NCBI RefSeq assembly: GCF_001005315.1
Contig: NZ_LBMG01000028.1
Span: forward strand, 28,733-92,732
From: Kordia jejudonensis
Lineage (GTDB): Bacteria > Bacteroidota > Bacteroidia > Flavobacteriales > Flavobacteriaceae
Reading direction: 5' to 3'
Length of the DNA: 64,000 nt
Shown here: positions 16,936 to 26,435 of the stretch, piece by piece
Position numbering within the stretch: position 1 is the stretch's first letter
How the letters are laid out: each line of letters opens with the position of its first letter
Translations under genes and position numbers: made by a program
The notes under the pieces: model-generated
Databases searched by the model: none
What the model saw: the letters and a program-made list of their open reading frames with translations, nothing else
Told to the model about the DNA's origin: nothing

Positions 16936-19403
16936 AAACGCATTCCCAACTTCACATTAAACACACGACCTGTTAAGAAATTTGGGATTCCAAACTGACG
17001 TTTTGTATACACATCACGAACCCATGTATTGGTAATTGAATTTTGAACATCAAACACATTAAAAATCTCAAAACCAACATTTAAATCTTTAAATACAGAT
17101 TTCCAGCCTGTATCAAATTGTCTGTCTTTGTCCACTAAAACATACGAAAACCCTACGTCAGCACGTTTATAATCAGGTAATTGACTCTGAAATTGGTATG
17201 GATCAGAATAACTCGGCGAACCACCTGGCAATCCTGTATTGTATGTTAAGTTGAGGTATAATTTTAAGTTTGGAATCTTTCGCATATAATCTTGAAATAA
17301 AACTGCAAACTTCAAACGCTGATCGGTTGGTCTGCTAATATATCCGCGATTATTGATGTTTTCTTCCGTTTTTAAATAACCAAAACTTACCCAACTTTCT
17401 GTTCCTGGAACAAATTCTCCATTCAAACGCATGTCTAAACCATACGCATACGCATCGGCAACATTATCAGCTCGGTAACGAATACGAACGTTTTCAATGG
17501 TATAGGCATTGACATCAGATAAACTTTTATAATACGCTTCGGTTGTCAACTTAAACGGACGATCCCAAAGTTTGAAACTGTAATCATTTCCTAACACTAC
17601 ATGAATCGATTGTTGTGCTTTAACATTTGGATTTACAACACCATCTGGACCACGTAATTCTCTGTAAAATGGTGGCTGATGGTAAAATCCGCCAGACAAA
17701 CGGAACAACATGTCTTTTTCCCAGTTTGGTTTGATAGCTACTTGCGCTCTTGGACTCACAACAGCTTGTGTATTGCTTTCAATTCCATCGCCATTAATTG
17801 TCCAACTGTGCGCACGAACACCAACATTTGTCCAAACTTCATGTTCGCCAATCATAGATCGTTTGCTCCATTGAGCGAATCCTGAAACACGATCAATTTG
17901 AGTATTATTTCGAGCACGAACTGTTTGAAAAGGTTCTATTGGACCTTCATACGGCGTATATGGCTGATTGTTTGAAAATTGTGGCAATGGCGGACGAATT
18001 GAAAATCCAGCAGAATCAATCACTTCCCATTCAATCAATCGATCACGAATGTCTTCATGTGTGTATTTAACTCCCCAATCGATTTGGTTTTCTTCATCAT
18101 TAATTTTGTAACTTCCTTTGTGTTCTGCATTAAAAATGAGCGCATCTAAGTCGTTTCGCCCATGATTTAATTGCGAACCAATTCCTTCCGTAAATTCTAC
18201 ATTTCCTAAATCTTCATCGCCAATATTTGTATTAACTTCTCCCAAACGGTATTCTGCCAAAATATCAAAATGCTCTTGTTCTGTAGTGTGATATGCTGAC
18301 GCGATAAATTTTAATGTTACATCATCATTGAGGTAATAATTAGCTTTCAAAGCTCCAAAATACGTTCGGTAACGATCTTCTTCACGACCTTGGTAAAACA
18401 CCAATAACGCAATTGGATCTTGAAGTGTTCCAAAATTGGTTTGGCGTGTTAGCGGTTCGTAATCATAATCGTTAAATGAAATATTTCCTAAGAAATTCAA
18501 ATCGAACTTATCTGAAAATTTATACGTTACATAGGTTTGAAAATCTGTAAAACGCGGTCTAAAGTTCGTTTCTGTTTGTTTGCTATTTACCAACAAGCTG
18601 TTATCTCTAAAACGTACACCAGAAATCGTTGAGAACTTACTATCATTGCTAACTGTCTGAATAGAAGCGCTTCCGCCAAGTAAACTCAAATTTAAACTTC
18701 CACCAAAACGAGAAGGTCTTTTATACGTAATGTCCAATACGGAAGATAGTTTGTCGCCATATTTTGCTTGAAATCCTCCCGCAGAGAAATCTACATTTTG
18801 TACCATATCGGTATTTACAAAACTCAATCCTTCTTGCTGTCCTGAACGAATTAAAAACGGACGATATACTTCAATTTCGTTTACATATACCAAGTTTTCA
18901 TCATAATTTCCACCTCGAACAGAATATTGTGTACTCAATTCGTTGTTGTTATTTACACCTGGAAAAGACATAATGATATTCTCCACTCCAGGATTGGCAC
19001 TTGGAATCAGGCGGACAGTTTCTGCCGAAATTGTTTCAATACCTTGTACAGCTTTCCGCTTTCGCGAATCGATAATTACGGTACCAATTTGTTCCGTACT
19101 TTCACTCATTACAGGATTAAACTCGTAATCTTCTCCATTTTTTAACTGAATGGTCACTGTAATTGTTTTATGTGAAATGTGTGAAAACGTAAGGGTAATT
19201 TTCTCATCGGCAGGAATTACAATTTTGAAAAAACCGTTCTTATTTGTTTTCGTTCCCGAATCTACAGAAGTGCTAATATTTACATTTTCAATTGGTGCAT
19301 TATTCTTATCTAAAATAACTCCTCTAATGGTTGCTGTTTGCGCTATAATGAAGTTCGCAGCAAAGAGAAAGCTTAAGAAAAGGATGGATCGTATAGGTTT
19401 CAA
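16932..19403 (-). CDS. TonB-dependent outer-membrane receptor
   Basis: The 823-residue protein has a signal peptide (ending IIAQ), then a carboxypeptidase-like regulatory domain at about residues 22-105 (ATIRGVILDKNNAPIENV). A plug domain follows (about residues 110-230; SANPGVENIIMSFPGVNNN), then a long beta-barrel ending in FNVKLGMRF, with the usual terminal Phe. The substrate is unknown; there is no SusD partner, so it is not a SusC-type glycan importer. It starts 11 bases after the M23 peptidase gene and the two are probably co-transcribed. Confidence 0.92.
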   Translation of the reverse strand: MKPIRSILFLSFLFAANFIIAQTATIRGVILDKNNAPIENVNISTSVDSGTKTNKNGFFKIVIPADEKITLTFSHISHKTITVTIQLKNGEDYEFNPVMSESTEQIGTVIIDSRKRKAVQGIETISAETVRLIPSANPGVENIIMSFPGVNNNNELSTQYSVRGGNYDENLVYVNEIEVYRPFLIRSGQQEGLSFVNTDMVQNVDFSAGGFQAKYGDKLSSVLDITYKRPSRFGGSLNLSLLGGSASIQTVSNDSKFSTISGVRFRDNSLLVNSKQTETNFRPRFTDFQTYVTYKFSDKFDLNFLGNISFNDYDYEPLTRQTNFGTLQDPIALLVFYQGREEDRYRTYFGALKANYYLNDDVTLKFIASAYHTTEQEHFDILAEYRLGEVNTNIGDEDLGNVEFTEGIGSQLNHGRNDLDALIFNAEHKGSYKINDEENQIDWGVKYTHEDIRDRLIEWEVIDSAGFSIRPPLPQFSNNQPYTPYEGPIEPFQTVRARNNTQIDRVSGFAQWSKRSMIGEHEVWTNVGVRAHSWTINGDGIESNTQAVVSPRAQVAIKPNWEKDMLFRLSGGFYHQPPFYRELRGPDGVVNPNVKAQQSIHVVLGNDYSFKLWDRPFKLTTEAYYKSLSDVNAYTIENVRIRYRADNVADAYAYGLDMRLNGEFVPGTESWVSFGYLKTEENINNRGYISRPTDQRLKFAVLFQDYMRKIPNLKLYLNLTYNTGLPGGSPSYSDPYQFQSQLPDYKRADVGFSYVLVDKDRQFDTGWKSVFKDLNVGFEIFNVFDVQNSITNTWVRDVYTKRQFGIPNFLTGRVFNVKLGMRF

Positions 19404-19414
19404 TATCGTGAGTT

Positions 19415-21109
19415 TTAATTTTTTCTATAAAAAGTGCTCGTAAAAGTAGTATTATTTCCAACATTATCAGTAACGATCAACTTTAAATTATGTTTTGCTT
19501 CGGTAAAAGTAATATCGTTAAAATCGTATGTCAGCATGCCTTTTTTGGCATCATATTCAAATAAAACCCATGTTCCGTTAATTGTTCCACGATAACTGCG
19601 TACGGAAGAAAGATCATCTGTAACTTTTATTTTTAAATACTTTTTATTCGAAATCCACTTGTCTTTAGCAAAATTTACGGGTTTCACTTTGGGTGGAATG
19701 GTGTCTTTGGCTAAAAAATATGTTCCTAAATTCTTCGTACTTGTCGTAAATTTTGTGCCTTTCTTTTTTGTGCTGCTGTAGGATGGTTTCTTTTTACTAT
19801 TTAAACTAGCAATGAACATTTTTTTACGTTCAGCTTCCGTATATTTTGAAACATCAAAGGTAATGACGAAGTTTTTGTGCGCAGCTACTTTATCATTATG
19901 AATTTTATAACGTCCTTTTTTATCTTTCGACAAATCGAAATAAAAATCTTCATAAAAGGTCTGTTTCGGAATGTATACACTAACATCGTCTTTTCTCAAC
20001 GTATGTTCTGAATTTCGTGTAATTAAATTTTCGGTCACAATTTCTTTCTTCTTTTGTGTCACTTTTTGCTTCTTACCAACAACGGGAATAGTAATCGTAG
20101 TTGTATTGTCTTTAAAATCTTTGACTTTGAGCACAATAGTATATTCCTTTCCTTCTTCAATAGAAACTTTTCCCCTATTAATAACATCTTTATAAATGCT
20201 CAACTTATTTGCCGCTGTAACAAAGCAACGTTGCACGCGTTGTTTCATATTTTTAAAGCGCGAATAATCGATTAATGTATTGATGTATCTCGATTCGCCA
20301 AAGGAGAACTTTTTAAAATCGTAACTAAAGTTTTTAATACCGTTCACAAAACTTTCCAATTGGTAAATTCCGTTTTTATTAAAAGCCAAATCTTGTCGAT
20401 CGTATGAATTGATGCCCAAGCCAATTTCGCCAGAAGCGAAAACTTTTGCCGCGACATAACTATTTTTTTCTTTTCCCTTTTTCAATTGTAATTGTACAAC
20501 TTTATTGGAAGAATTAATTTGTGCAGAATCTGACAATGCATAAGCAAATACACCATTTACCGTTGGATGATGCGAATCTTTCACGTCAATCCCAAACAAC
20601 ATTGGATTCATCGGTTTAGAAGCGGCATCGCGAATTTCGAAGTGTAAATGTGGTCCGCCAGAAGAGCCACTATTTCCTGAATAGGCAATAACTTCTCCTT
20701 TTTTGACAACCAATTCTCCTGCTTTTGGATACAGTTGAATTTCGTAACGTTCTTTCGCGTATTGTTGTTTCTTTAAATAGGCTTCTAACTTTGGAGCCAA
20801 CTTTTTCAAATGCGCATATACTGAAGTATAACCGTTTGTATGTGTAATGTATAGCGCTTTTCCAAATCCCCAATGTTGAATTTTTATACGCGACACATGT
20901 CCATCGCCAATCGCAAACACTTCAAAACCTTCTTTCTGTTTCGTTTTAATATCAATTCCTGAATGAAAATGATTGCTTCGCAACTCTCCAAATGTTCCAG
21001 ATAATATAATAGGAATATCTAACGGCGATCTAAAATCGTTTTTAGGAATGGTATTTTGAGAAAGGGCAATTGAAAAGAAAAATAAAAAAATAAAAAACAG
21101 TCTGTACAT
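19415..21109 (-). CDS. M23 family metallopeptidase, cell-wall hydrolase
   Basis: The 564-residue protein has a signal peptide (ending ALSQ). The LytM domain occupies about residues 30-165 with both zinc motifs: HSGID (His49, Asp53) and HLH in GPHLHFEIR (His154, His156), plus His100 in YAHL. All catalytic residues are present, so an active endopeptidase acting on peptidoglycan cross-bridges is likely. The 400 residues that follow look beta-rich and Lys-rich and may bind the wall or a partner. It is divergent from the zapA gene pair and precedes the TonB receptor. Confidence 0.9.
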   Translation of the reverse strand: MYRLFFIFLFFFSIALSQNTIPKNDFRSPLDIPIILSGTFGELRSNHFHSGIDIKTKQKEGFEVFAIGDGHVSRIKIQHWGFGKALYITHTNGYTSVYAHLKKLAPKLEAYLKKQQYAKERYEIQLYPKAGELVVKKGEVIAYSGNSGSSGGPHLHFEIRDAASKPMNPMLFGIDVKDSHHPTVNGVFAYALSDSAQINSSNKVVQLQLKKGKEKNSYVAAKVFASGEIGLGINSYDRQDLAFNKNGIYQLESFVNGIKNFSYDFKKFSFGESRYINTLIDYSRFKNMKQRVQRCFVTAANKLSIYKDVINRGKVSIEEGKEYTIVLKVKDFKDNTTTITIPVVGKKQKVTQKKKEIVTENLITRNSEHTLRKDDVSVYIPKQTFYEDFYFDLSKDKKGRYKIHNDKVAAHKNFVITFDVSKYTEAERKKMFIASLNSKKKPSYSSTKKKGTKFTTSTKNLGTYFLAKDTIPPKVKPVNFAKDKWISNKKYLKIKVTDDLSSVRSYRGTINGTWVLFEYDAKKGMLTYDFNDITFTEAKHNLKLIVTDNVGNNTTFTSTFYRKN

Positions 21110-21293
21110 AAATCAAAAATGCGTTTGAAAAGCTAAAATAGCTAATACTTAGTTAATTCGGAATCTTTAAATTCAAAAACTGCACCAAAAAATATGTAAA
21201 ACTTAAAGTAATACTTTAAATAATAGTCAAAACCCTTGCGAACTAATTTTATGAATGCTAAATTTGTAAACATATGCATTGAATATAAATGTA

Positions 21294-21584
21294 ATGAGTA
21301 GTACTTTGAAAATCGTTGATTCTCTTGAGAATAGAGTGAGCAAATTGCTTCATAAGTTAGAAGTTTTGGAGCAAAAAAATCAGAAACTTCATCAAGAATT
21401 AACATCAGCAACTCAAAATGCACAGCGTTTACAACAAGAAATCTCAGGATGGGAAGAAAAGTATCAAACGTTAAAAATTGCAAATTCGATGCTTGGCAGT
21501 GATAACAATAAAAAAGAAGCTAAGCTTAAAATAAATACACTAATTCGGGAAATTGATCATTGTATTGCACAATTAGCCGAATAA
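21294..21584 (+). CDS. Small coiled-coil protein upstream of zapA
   Basis: The 96-residue protein is almost entirely coiled coil (heptads in VSKLLHKLEVLEQKNQKL and LHQELTSATQ). The ORF can be extended to a TTG at 21279, but the ATG at 21294 is the better start. A short coiled-coil gene just before zapA is usual in Bacteroidota and may act like ZapB in Z-ring assembly; that function is inference from position and shape only. It is 18 bases upstream of zapA. Confidence 0.75.
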   Translation: MSSTLKIVDSLENRVSKLLHKLEVLEQKNQKLHQELTSATQNAQRLQQEISGWEEKYQTLKIANSMLGSDNNKKEAKLKINTLIREIDHCIAQLAE

Positions 21585-21602
21585 AAGATAGTTCTTTACA
21601 CT

Positions 21603-21896
21603 ATGGAAAATAAGCTCAAAATAAAGCTTTCTATTGCGGATAGAGTATATCCTTTAACCATTCCAGCAAGCCAAGAAGAAGGTTTGCGAAAAGCGGCTAA
21701 GAAAATAGAAGCTATGATAAAACAATTTGAGCAAAGCTATGCCGTTAGAGATAAGCAGGATGTTTTGGCAATGTGTGCCTTGCAATTTGCAGCTCAGGTA
21801 GAGCAAAAAGCTATAGATAAAGACAGCAATCAAACCGCATTAGAAGAAAGATTGAAAGCGCTGGACGAATTGCTAAAAGCGCAGCTTAGTTCATAA
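21603..21896 (+). CDS. zapA: Cell division protein ZapA
   Basis: This 97-residue FtsZ-associated protein promotes bundling of FtsZ protofilaments at the division site. The N-terminal domain (IKLSIADRVYPLTIPASQEE) has the ZapA fold pattern and is followed by a helical region (KKIEAMIKQFEQ, then MCALQFAAQVEQ). Neighbours support the call: a coiled-coil protein before it, then a 6S-like RNA and ribonuclease Y after it, an order conserved in Flavobacteriia. Confidence 0.9.
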   Translation: MENKLKIKLSIADRVYPLTIPASQEEGLRKAAKKIEAMIKQFEQSYAVRDKQDVLAMCALQFAAQVEQKAIDKDSNQTALEERLKALDELLKAQLSS

Positions 21897-21920
21897 GTTC
21901 TGTAAAATATAAATAGGTTA

Positions 21921-22111
21921 CTGCCTACATTGGTTTTTATTTTTGATAAACTCAACGTTAATATAATTAAAAAGAGTGAGTCATGGTTGTAAGAGCATGC
22001 TGTTAATATTGAATTTATTCTTTATTTGGACAGATCCTTGATCAATCTGTTAGCTCTAAACTTGTTTTTTTGGAGTTTATACAAAACTCTAATCAATGTA
22101 GGCTTTTTTTT
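21921..22111 (+). ncRNA. ssrS: 6S RNA (ssrS)
   Basis: About 190 bases are closed by a 10-bp terminal stem, GCCTACATTG (21923-21932) with CAATGTAGGC (22094-22103). Eight T residues follow at once, so the closing stem is also the terminator. The length, the long closed structure and the position between zapA and rny match the 6S RNA that is annotated at this locus in flavobacteria. 6S RNA mimics an open promoter and sequesters the housekeeping RNA polymerase. The 5' end is estimated from the stem. Confidence 0.82.
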
Positions 22112-22365
22112 GTGAAACTCAGTTTTGAAAAGCTCGTAGAGCGCATACAAAACTGTTAGTTGAACAAATCCCGTTGCAGAACGGGATCTCACAACTTACT
22201 ACTAATAGTTTTTTAGCTTCGAAAGAAATTACAAAACTGCTAGTTGAACAAATCCCGTTGCAGAACGGGATCTAAAAACAGTTTGACTCAAATTTTGAAA
22301 AGCTGTAAGCGAATTCAAAACTGTTAGTTAAACAAATCCCGTTGCAAAACGGACTTTAAGGTTTT
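22112..22365 (+). repeat. Three tandem copies of a two-hairpin element
   Basis: Each copy has a first stem AGTTTTG/CAAAACT-type (clear in copies 1 and 3, diverged in copy 2), then GTTAGTTGAACAAATCCCGT and a second hairpin ATCCCGTT-GCAG-AACGGGAT. The second hairpins lie near 22169, 22250 and 22337. Copies 1 and 2 share a perfect second hairpin; copy 3 is decayed (AAACGGACTT). A fourth copy follows aceA at 5345. Nothing else occupies the gap between the 6S RNA and rny. Confidence 0.75.
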
Positions 22366-22400
22366 TACCTTACTAACTAATACATAATTAAGATCGATAG

Positions 22401-23975
22401 ATGATGGATAGTACAACAATCATAATTGCAGTCGCCGTTGGCGTCATTAGCGTACTTATAGGCTTTCTTATAGCCAAGAGTTTGGAGAAAAAACAAGCGT
22501 CAAAAATTATTCAAGATGCTAAAAAAGATGCTGCTAGCGCTTTAAAATCAGCGAAAATTGAAGCAGAAAGTGTGAAGAAAGATAAAATTCTTCAAGCCAA
22601 AGAAAAATTTTTAGAACTCAAAGCAGAACACGAAAAATTTATTCTGTCGAAAGACAAAAAAATGGCAGAAGCTGAAAAGCGAACGCGCGATAAAGAATCT
22701 CAAGTTTCTAGCGAATTGTCAAAGAACAAAAAGTTGAATCAAGAACTTGATGCGAAAGTTAAAGATTACAACTATCGTTTGGATATTATCGACAAGAAGA
22801 AATCGGAAGTTGAGCGTTTACACAAAAGTCAAGTAGAACAACTAGAAGTAATTTCAGGATTGTCTGCTGACGAAGCAAAAGAACAATTGGTGGAGTCTTT
22901 AAAAGAAGAAGCCAAAACGGATGCGATGAGCTACATTCAAGCCAAACTTGAAGAAGCAAAATTAACAGCGCAACAAGAAGCTAAAAAGGTAATCATCAAT
23001 ACTATTCAACGTATTGGAACGGAAGAAGCGGTTGAAAACTGTGTTTCTGTGTTTAATATCGAATCGGACGATGTAAAAGGACGTATCATTGGTAGAGAAG
23101 GACGAAACATTAGAGCATTAGAAGCGGCTACAGGTGTTGAAATCATTGTAGATGACACACCAGAAGCAATTATTTTATCTTGTTTTGATTCGGTTCGAAG
23201 AGAAGTAGCTCGTTTATCTTTACACCGATTGGTAACTGATGGACGAATTCATCCAGCACGAATAGAAGAAGTTGTAAAGAAAACTCGTAAACAAATTGAT
23301 GAAGAAATCATTGAAGTTGGAAAGCGTACTGTAATCGATTTAGGAATTCATGGATTGCATCCAGAATTGATTAAAACGGTTGGTAGAATGAAATATCGTT
23401 CTTCTTACGGACAAAACTTATTACAGCATTCACGAGAAGTCGCAAAACTTTGTGGCGTCATGGCTGCCGAATTAGGATTGAATCCAAAACTTGCCAAAAG
23501 AGCAGGATTACTGCACGATATTGGTAAAGTACCAGATACAGAAACAGAAGTGCCACACGCAATTTTAGGAATGCAATGGGCAGAAAAATACGGTGAGAAA
23601 CCAGAAGTTTGTAATGCTATTGGAGCCCATCATGATGAAATAGAAATGGTTTCATTACTATCTCCAATTGTACAAGTATGTGATGCCATTTCAGGCGCAC
23701 GTCCTGGCGCACGACGTCAAGTATTAGACAGTTACATACAACGATTAAAAGACTTGGAAGACATCGCTTTTGGATTCAATGGTGTAAAGAAAGCTTATGC
23801 TATTCAAGCTGGTCGTGAATTACGTGTCATTGTTGAAAGTGAAAAAGTAGACGATGCAAAAGCAGCAGAATTATCATTCAATATTTCACAAAAAATACAA
23901 ACGGATATGACCTATCCTGGACAAGTGAAAATTACCGTGATTAGAGAAACAAGAGCGGTAAATATTGCGAAATAA
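22401..23975 (+). CDS. rny: Ribonuclease Y
   Basis: This 524-residue membrane-anchored endoribonuclease starts mRNA decay. It has an N-terminal transmembrane helix (about residues 5-25), a long coiled coil (28-190), a KH domain ([15 protein letters not shown] near residue 230) and an HD domain with the metal-binding His372-Asp373 in LLHDIGK. All parts of the family are present at normal length. It lies downstream of zapA and 6S RNA, as in other flavobacteria. A terminator lies 29 bases after the stop. Confidence 0.96.
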   Translation: MMDSTTIIIAVAVGVISVLIGFLIAKSLEKKQASKIIQDAKKDAASALKSAKIEAESVKKDKILQAKEKFLELKAEHEKFILSKDKKMAEAEKRTRDKESQVSSELSKNKKLNQELDAKVKDYNYRLDIIDKKKSEVERLHKSQVEQLEVISGLSADEAKEQLVESLKEEAKTDAMSYIQAKLEEAKLTAQQEAKKVIINTIQRIGTEEAVENCVSVFNIESDDVKGRIIGREGRNIRALEAATGVEIIVDDTPEAIILSCFDSVRREVARLSLHRLVTDGRIHPARIEEVVKKTRKQIDEEIIEVGKRTVIDLGIHGLHPELIKTVGRMKYRSSYGQNLLQHSREVAKLCGVMAAELGLNPKLAKRAGLLHDIGKVPDTETEVPHAILGMQWAEKYGEKPEVCNAIGAHHDEIEMVSLLSPIVQVCDAISGARPGARRQVLDSYIQRLKDLEDIAFGFNGVKKAYAIQAGRELRVIVESEKVDDAKAAELSFNISQKIQTDMTYPGQVKITVIRETRAVNIAK

Positions 23976-24003
23976 GTATCTTAATACTTACATAAACTCA
24001 CTG

Positions 24004-24045
24004 AACGTGAATATCTTAGTTGTAGACTACGGTATTCACGTTTTT
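24004..24045 (+). terminator. Intrinsic terminator of rny
   Basis: AACGTGAATA (24004-24013) pairs with TATTCACGTT (24033-24042), followed by a T-run. The loop is long (19 bases) but contains a further short stem. Confidence 0.75.
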
Positions 24046-24118
24046 AGTTTATGGCAAAACAGTGACACATAGCTGTTATTTATAAATATCTTTAAGGTAT
24101 AACCTAAATATATCTGTT

Positions 24119-24292
24119 ATGCTAAAGAAAATTTTAAATCTCGCAGGAGTAGATACGCTTTCCAAGACAGAACAAATTGAAAATCAAGGAGGCAAAAAAG
24201 TTCCTACGTTAGCGGCTTCATTTATGTGTTATTGTAACAACATATATGTTGGCGAAAAAAAATCTGTTCAAGATTGTTGGCATACTTGCTAA
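24119..24292 (+). CDS. Putative double-glycine leader peptide with four cysteines
   Basis: A 57-residue ORF has leader MLKKILNLAGVDTLSKTEQ ending in Gly24-Gly25. This is the KxEQxxxxGG form of bacteriocin-type leaders removed by C39-containing ABC transporters, a different type from the LNKKxIS leaders elsewhere in this window. The core of 32 residues has Cys37, Cys39, Cys53 and Cys57. It has its own terminator, whose T-run reaches the xerD stop. No transporter is visible nearby, so maturation would have to be encoded elsewhere. Confidence 0.75.
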   Translation: MLKKILNLAGVDTLSKTEQIENQGGKKVPTLAASFMCYCNNIYVGEKKSVQDCWHTC

Positions 24293-24318
24293 CTAACAGC
24301 ATACCGAAAAGAAAGAAA

Positions 24319-24350
24319 AACAGAAATCAGTTGATGGTTTCTGTTTTTTT
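24319..24350 (+). terminator. Intrinsic terminator of the double-glycine peptide gene
   Basis: AACAGAAA (24319-24326) pairs with TTTCTGTT (24338-24345), with a T-run to 24350 that overlaps the stop codon of convergent xerD. Confidence 0.8.
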
Positions 24351-25245
24351 ATGTTCTAGGGTGATATTTTTCCATAACCATTGCCAAATGACTACGATCT
24401 ACATGCATGTAAATTTCTGTTGTCGTAATACTTTCATGACCAAGCATTAATTGAATTGCGCGCAAATCGGCACCATTCTCCAATAAATGTGTTGCAAACG
24501 AATGACGAAATGTATGAGGCGATATTTTCTTTTTCAAGCCCGATTTTTCTGTTAATCGTTTGATAATAGTAAAAATCATAACGCGTGTTAACTGCTTTCC
24601 ACGTCTATTCAAAAAAACAGTATCACTAAACTCAGGAATATGTTTGGTATGATTTCGTTGTCCATGTACATACAAATTAATATGTTTTTGTGTAAAACTA
24701 CTTATGGGTACAAAACGTTGTTTATCGCCTTTTCCTGTAACTCTGATAAATCCTTCATCAAAAAATAAATCGGAAAACTTTAAACCTACCAACTCACTTA
24801 CTCGCAGTCCGCAACCATACAATGTTTCGATAATGGCTCTATTTCTATGTCCTTCGTCTTTACTCAAATCGATTGCCTTAATCAAACGTTCAATATCTTC
24901 TATGGCAAGCGTATCAGGTAGTTTACGTCCTATTTTTGGAGCTTCAATAAGTTCCATAGGATTGTCTTTTCGATAATCTTCAAAAATCAAATAATTAAAA
25001 AAACTTTTCAAACCAGAAATAATCCGCGTTTGCGAACGAGCGTTTAAAATCTTAGCAATCTCATAAATAAATTGTTGCACCGTTTCTTCATCCACAGTAA
25101 GTGGAGAATGATCAATAGCATTATCAGTAAGATATTGAATTAACTTCTCAATATCATGTGTATAATTTACGATCGTATTATCGGATAAACCGCGCTCTAT
25201 TTTCAAAAAATGCTGGAAGTCTTTCAGCGTATGCGCCCATTTCAT
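24349..25245 (-). CDS. xerD: Site-specific tyrosine recombinase XerD
   Basis: The recombinase resolves chromosome dimers at dif together with XerC. It has 298 residues with a SAM-like N-terminal domain (FLKIERGLSDNTIVNY) and a C-terminal catalytic domain. His244, Arg247, His270 and nucleophile Tyr279 fall at the same numbers as in E. coli XerD, and the first arginine is in CGLRVSELVGL. It is divergent from the outer-membrane gene; aroQ, a frequent xerD neighbour in flavobacteria, lies about 1.2 kb away. It looks like the housekeeping enzyme rather than a phage integrase. Confidence 0.95.
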   Translation of the reverse strand: MKWAHTLKDFQHFLKIERGLSDNTIVNYTHDIEKLIQYLTDNAIDHSPLTVDEETVQQFIYEIAKILNARSQTRIISGLKSFFNYLIFEDYRKDNPMELIEAPKIGRKLPDTLAIEDIERLIKAIDLSKDEGHRNRAIIETLYGCGLRVSELVGLKFSDLFFDEGFIRVTGKGDKQRFVPISSFTQKHINLYVHGQRNHTKHIPEFSDTVFLNRRGKQLTRVMIFTIIKRLTEKSGLKKKISPHTFRHSFATHLLENGADLRAIQLMLGHESITTTEIYMHVDRSHLAMVMEKYHPRT

Positions 25246-25752
25246 AGAAAAATCGTATAAATATTATATAACTCTAAAAAGTATGCAATTGCTATTCAGA
25301 TGGTACGTATAGATATTCATAAGTACTTAACAAATGCTTGTCAAATTACAAAAAGTAATTCTTTTGTACTGAATTTATTAAAAACTATTTACGATCAATT
25401 TGTAAGACTTTCACACAGACGCTAATGTCGCTGTATTAATCCGAATTGCAGATACTTTTTTAAATTATACGTTGTCATAAATTAATGTAAATCTTGGTTT
25501 GAAAGTATTTATGACATTCAACAGCGATTCCTTTATCAACTTCTAAAGGGTTAGATAAGCAGTTGGTAGTCTCTATTAAAAAACTCAAAAGTTGGTAACA
25601 ATCTGTCAATTTTTTCAAAGAAATAGATGCTTTACTGAAATTTCAGACTTGATTTTGTTTCAAAATCGATCGAGTCAATATTTATATTTTTTGAATTAAA
25701 AAGGTAGCTATGGTTTTTTGAATTTTGTACAACAATAAAAAAAACATTAGAA
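25246..25752. other. Intergenic region between xerD and the outer-membrane gene
   Basis: No gene was found. The last 100 bases before the ATG at 25753 are AT-rich and probably hold the promoter of the outer-membrane gene. Nothing else stands out. Confidence 0.4.
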
Positions 25753-26283
25753 ATGAAAAAAATTATTTTATCAATTGTCGCATTAGTTGGCTTTGCATTT
25801 GCAGGAAATGCACAAGATGATGACACAACTATGATGCAAACAGCAAAAGGGAAGTGGCTGATAGAAGCCAATACTGGAAATGCTTTGTTGGGTAATACGG
25901 GTATATATTTCTCAAGTCAAGATGGAGAATATATATACAACATAGGACTTGACGGAGGTTATTTTGTAGCAGACGATTTTGCAATCAAATTTGGTCTCGG
26001 TTATGGTGGAGATTCGGAAACAGATTTAAACGGATTTTCGTATCGTGTAGGTGGTAAATACTACATTGCGAGCAAATTTCCTATTTCATTAGATGTAACA
26101 GGATCAAAAATTGACAATGTTGATGAAAATCCATTTTGGTTAGGAATTGGTGGTGGATACGCTTGGTTTATTGGAAATAGTGTAGCTATTGAGCCAGGAT
26201 TACGTTACAATGTTTCTTTAAATGAAGATTTTTCGGATAAAGATATATTCCAAATCAATATTGGATTCACAGTATTCTTATAA
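25753..26283 (+). CDS. Outer-membrane beta-barrel protein
   Basis: The 176-residue protein has a signal peptide MKKIILSIVALVGFAFAGNA cut before QDDD. The mature part alternates short hydrophobic and aromatic strands (YIYNIGLDGGYFVADDFAIK, FGLGYGGD, YRVGGKYYIA), the pattern of a small eight-strand barrel, and ends ...QINIGFTVFL with a hydrophobic last residue. The substrate or role is unknown. It is monocistronic, with a terminator directly after it. Confidence 0.82.
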   Translation: MKKIILSIVALVGFAFAGNAQDDDTTMMQTAKGKWLIEANTGNALLGNTGIYFSSQDGEYIYNIGLDGGYFVADDFAIKFGLGYGGDSETDLNGFSYRVGGKYYIASKFPISLDVTGSKIDNVDENPFWLGIGGGYAWFIGNSVAIEPGLRYNVSLNEDFSDKDIFQINIGFTVFL

Positions 26284-26311
26284 AAAAAAACATACAGACA
26301 AATGTAAGTAA

Positions 26312-26343
26312 AAGTGGAAATTAAGGACTTCCACTTTTTTTTT
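26312..26343 (+). terminator. Intrinsic terminator of the outer-membrane barrel gene
   Basis: AAGTGGAA (26312-26319) pairs with TTCCACTT (26329-26336), followed by a run of nine T. Confidence 0.85.
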
Positions 26344-26435
26344 GGAAAATTTTAAACGCAACTAAAATTGCGAATGGATGGTTTAAACACCATTATATGT
26401 ACATGGAAATTTGTATTTTTATCAAAACAATTCCC

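Noticed and set aside
24349..25245. Phage integrase or mobile-element recombinase
   Set aside because: Length and catalytic residue numbering match housekeeping XerD, and there is no phage or attachment-site context.
26397..26435. Upstream start for aroQ
   Set aside because: The extra 13 residues precede the conserved MKIIIINGPNLNLLG start of the family; the ATG at 26436 is preferred.
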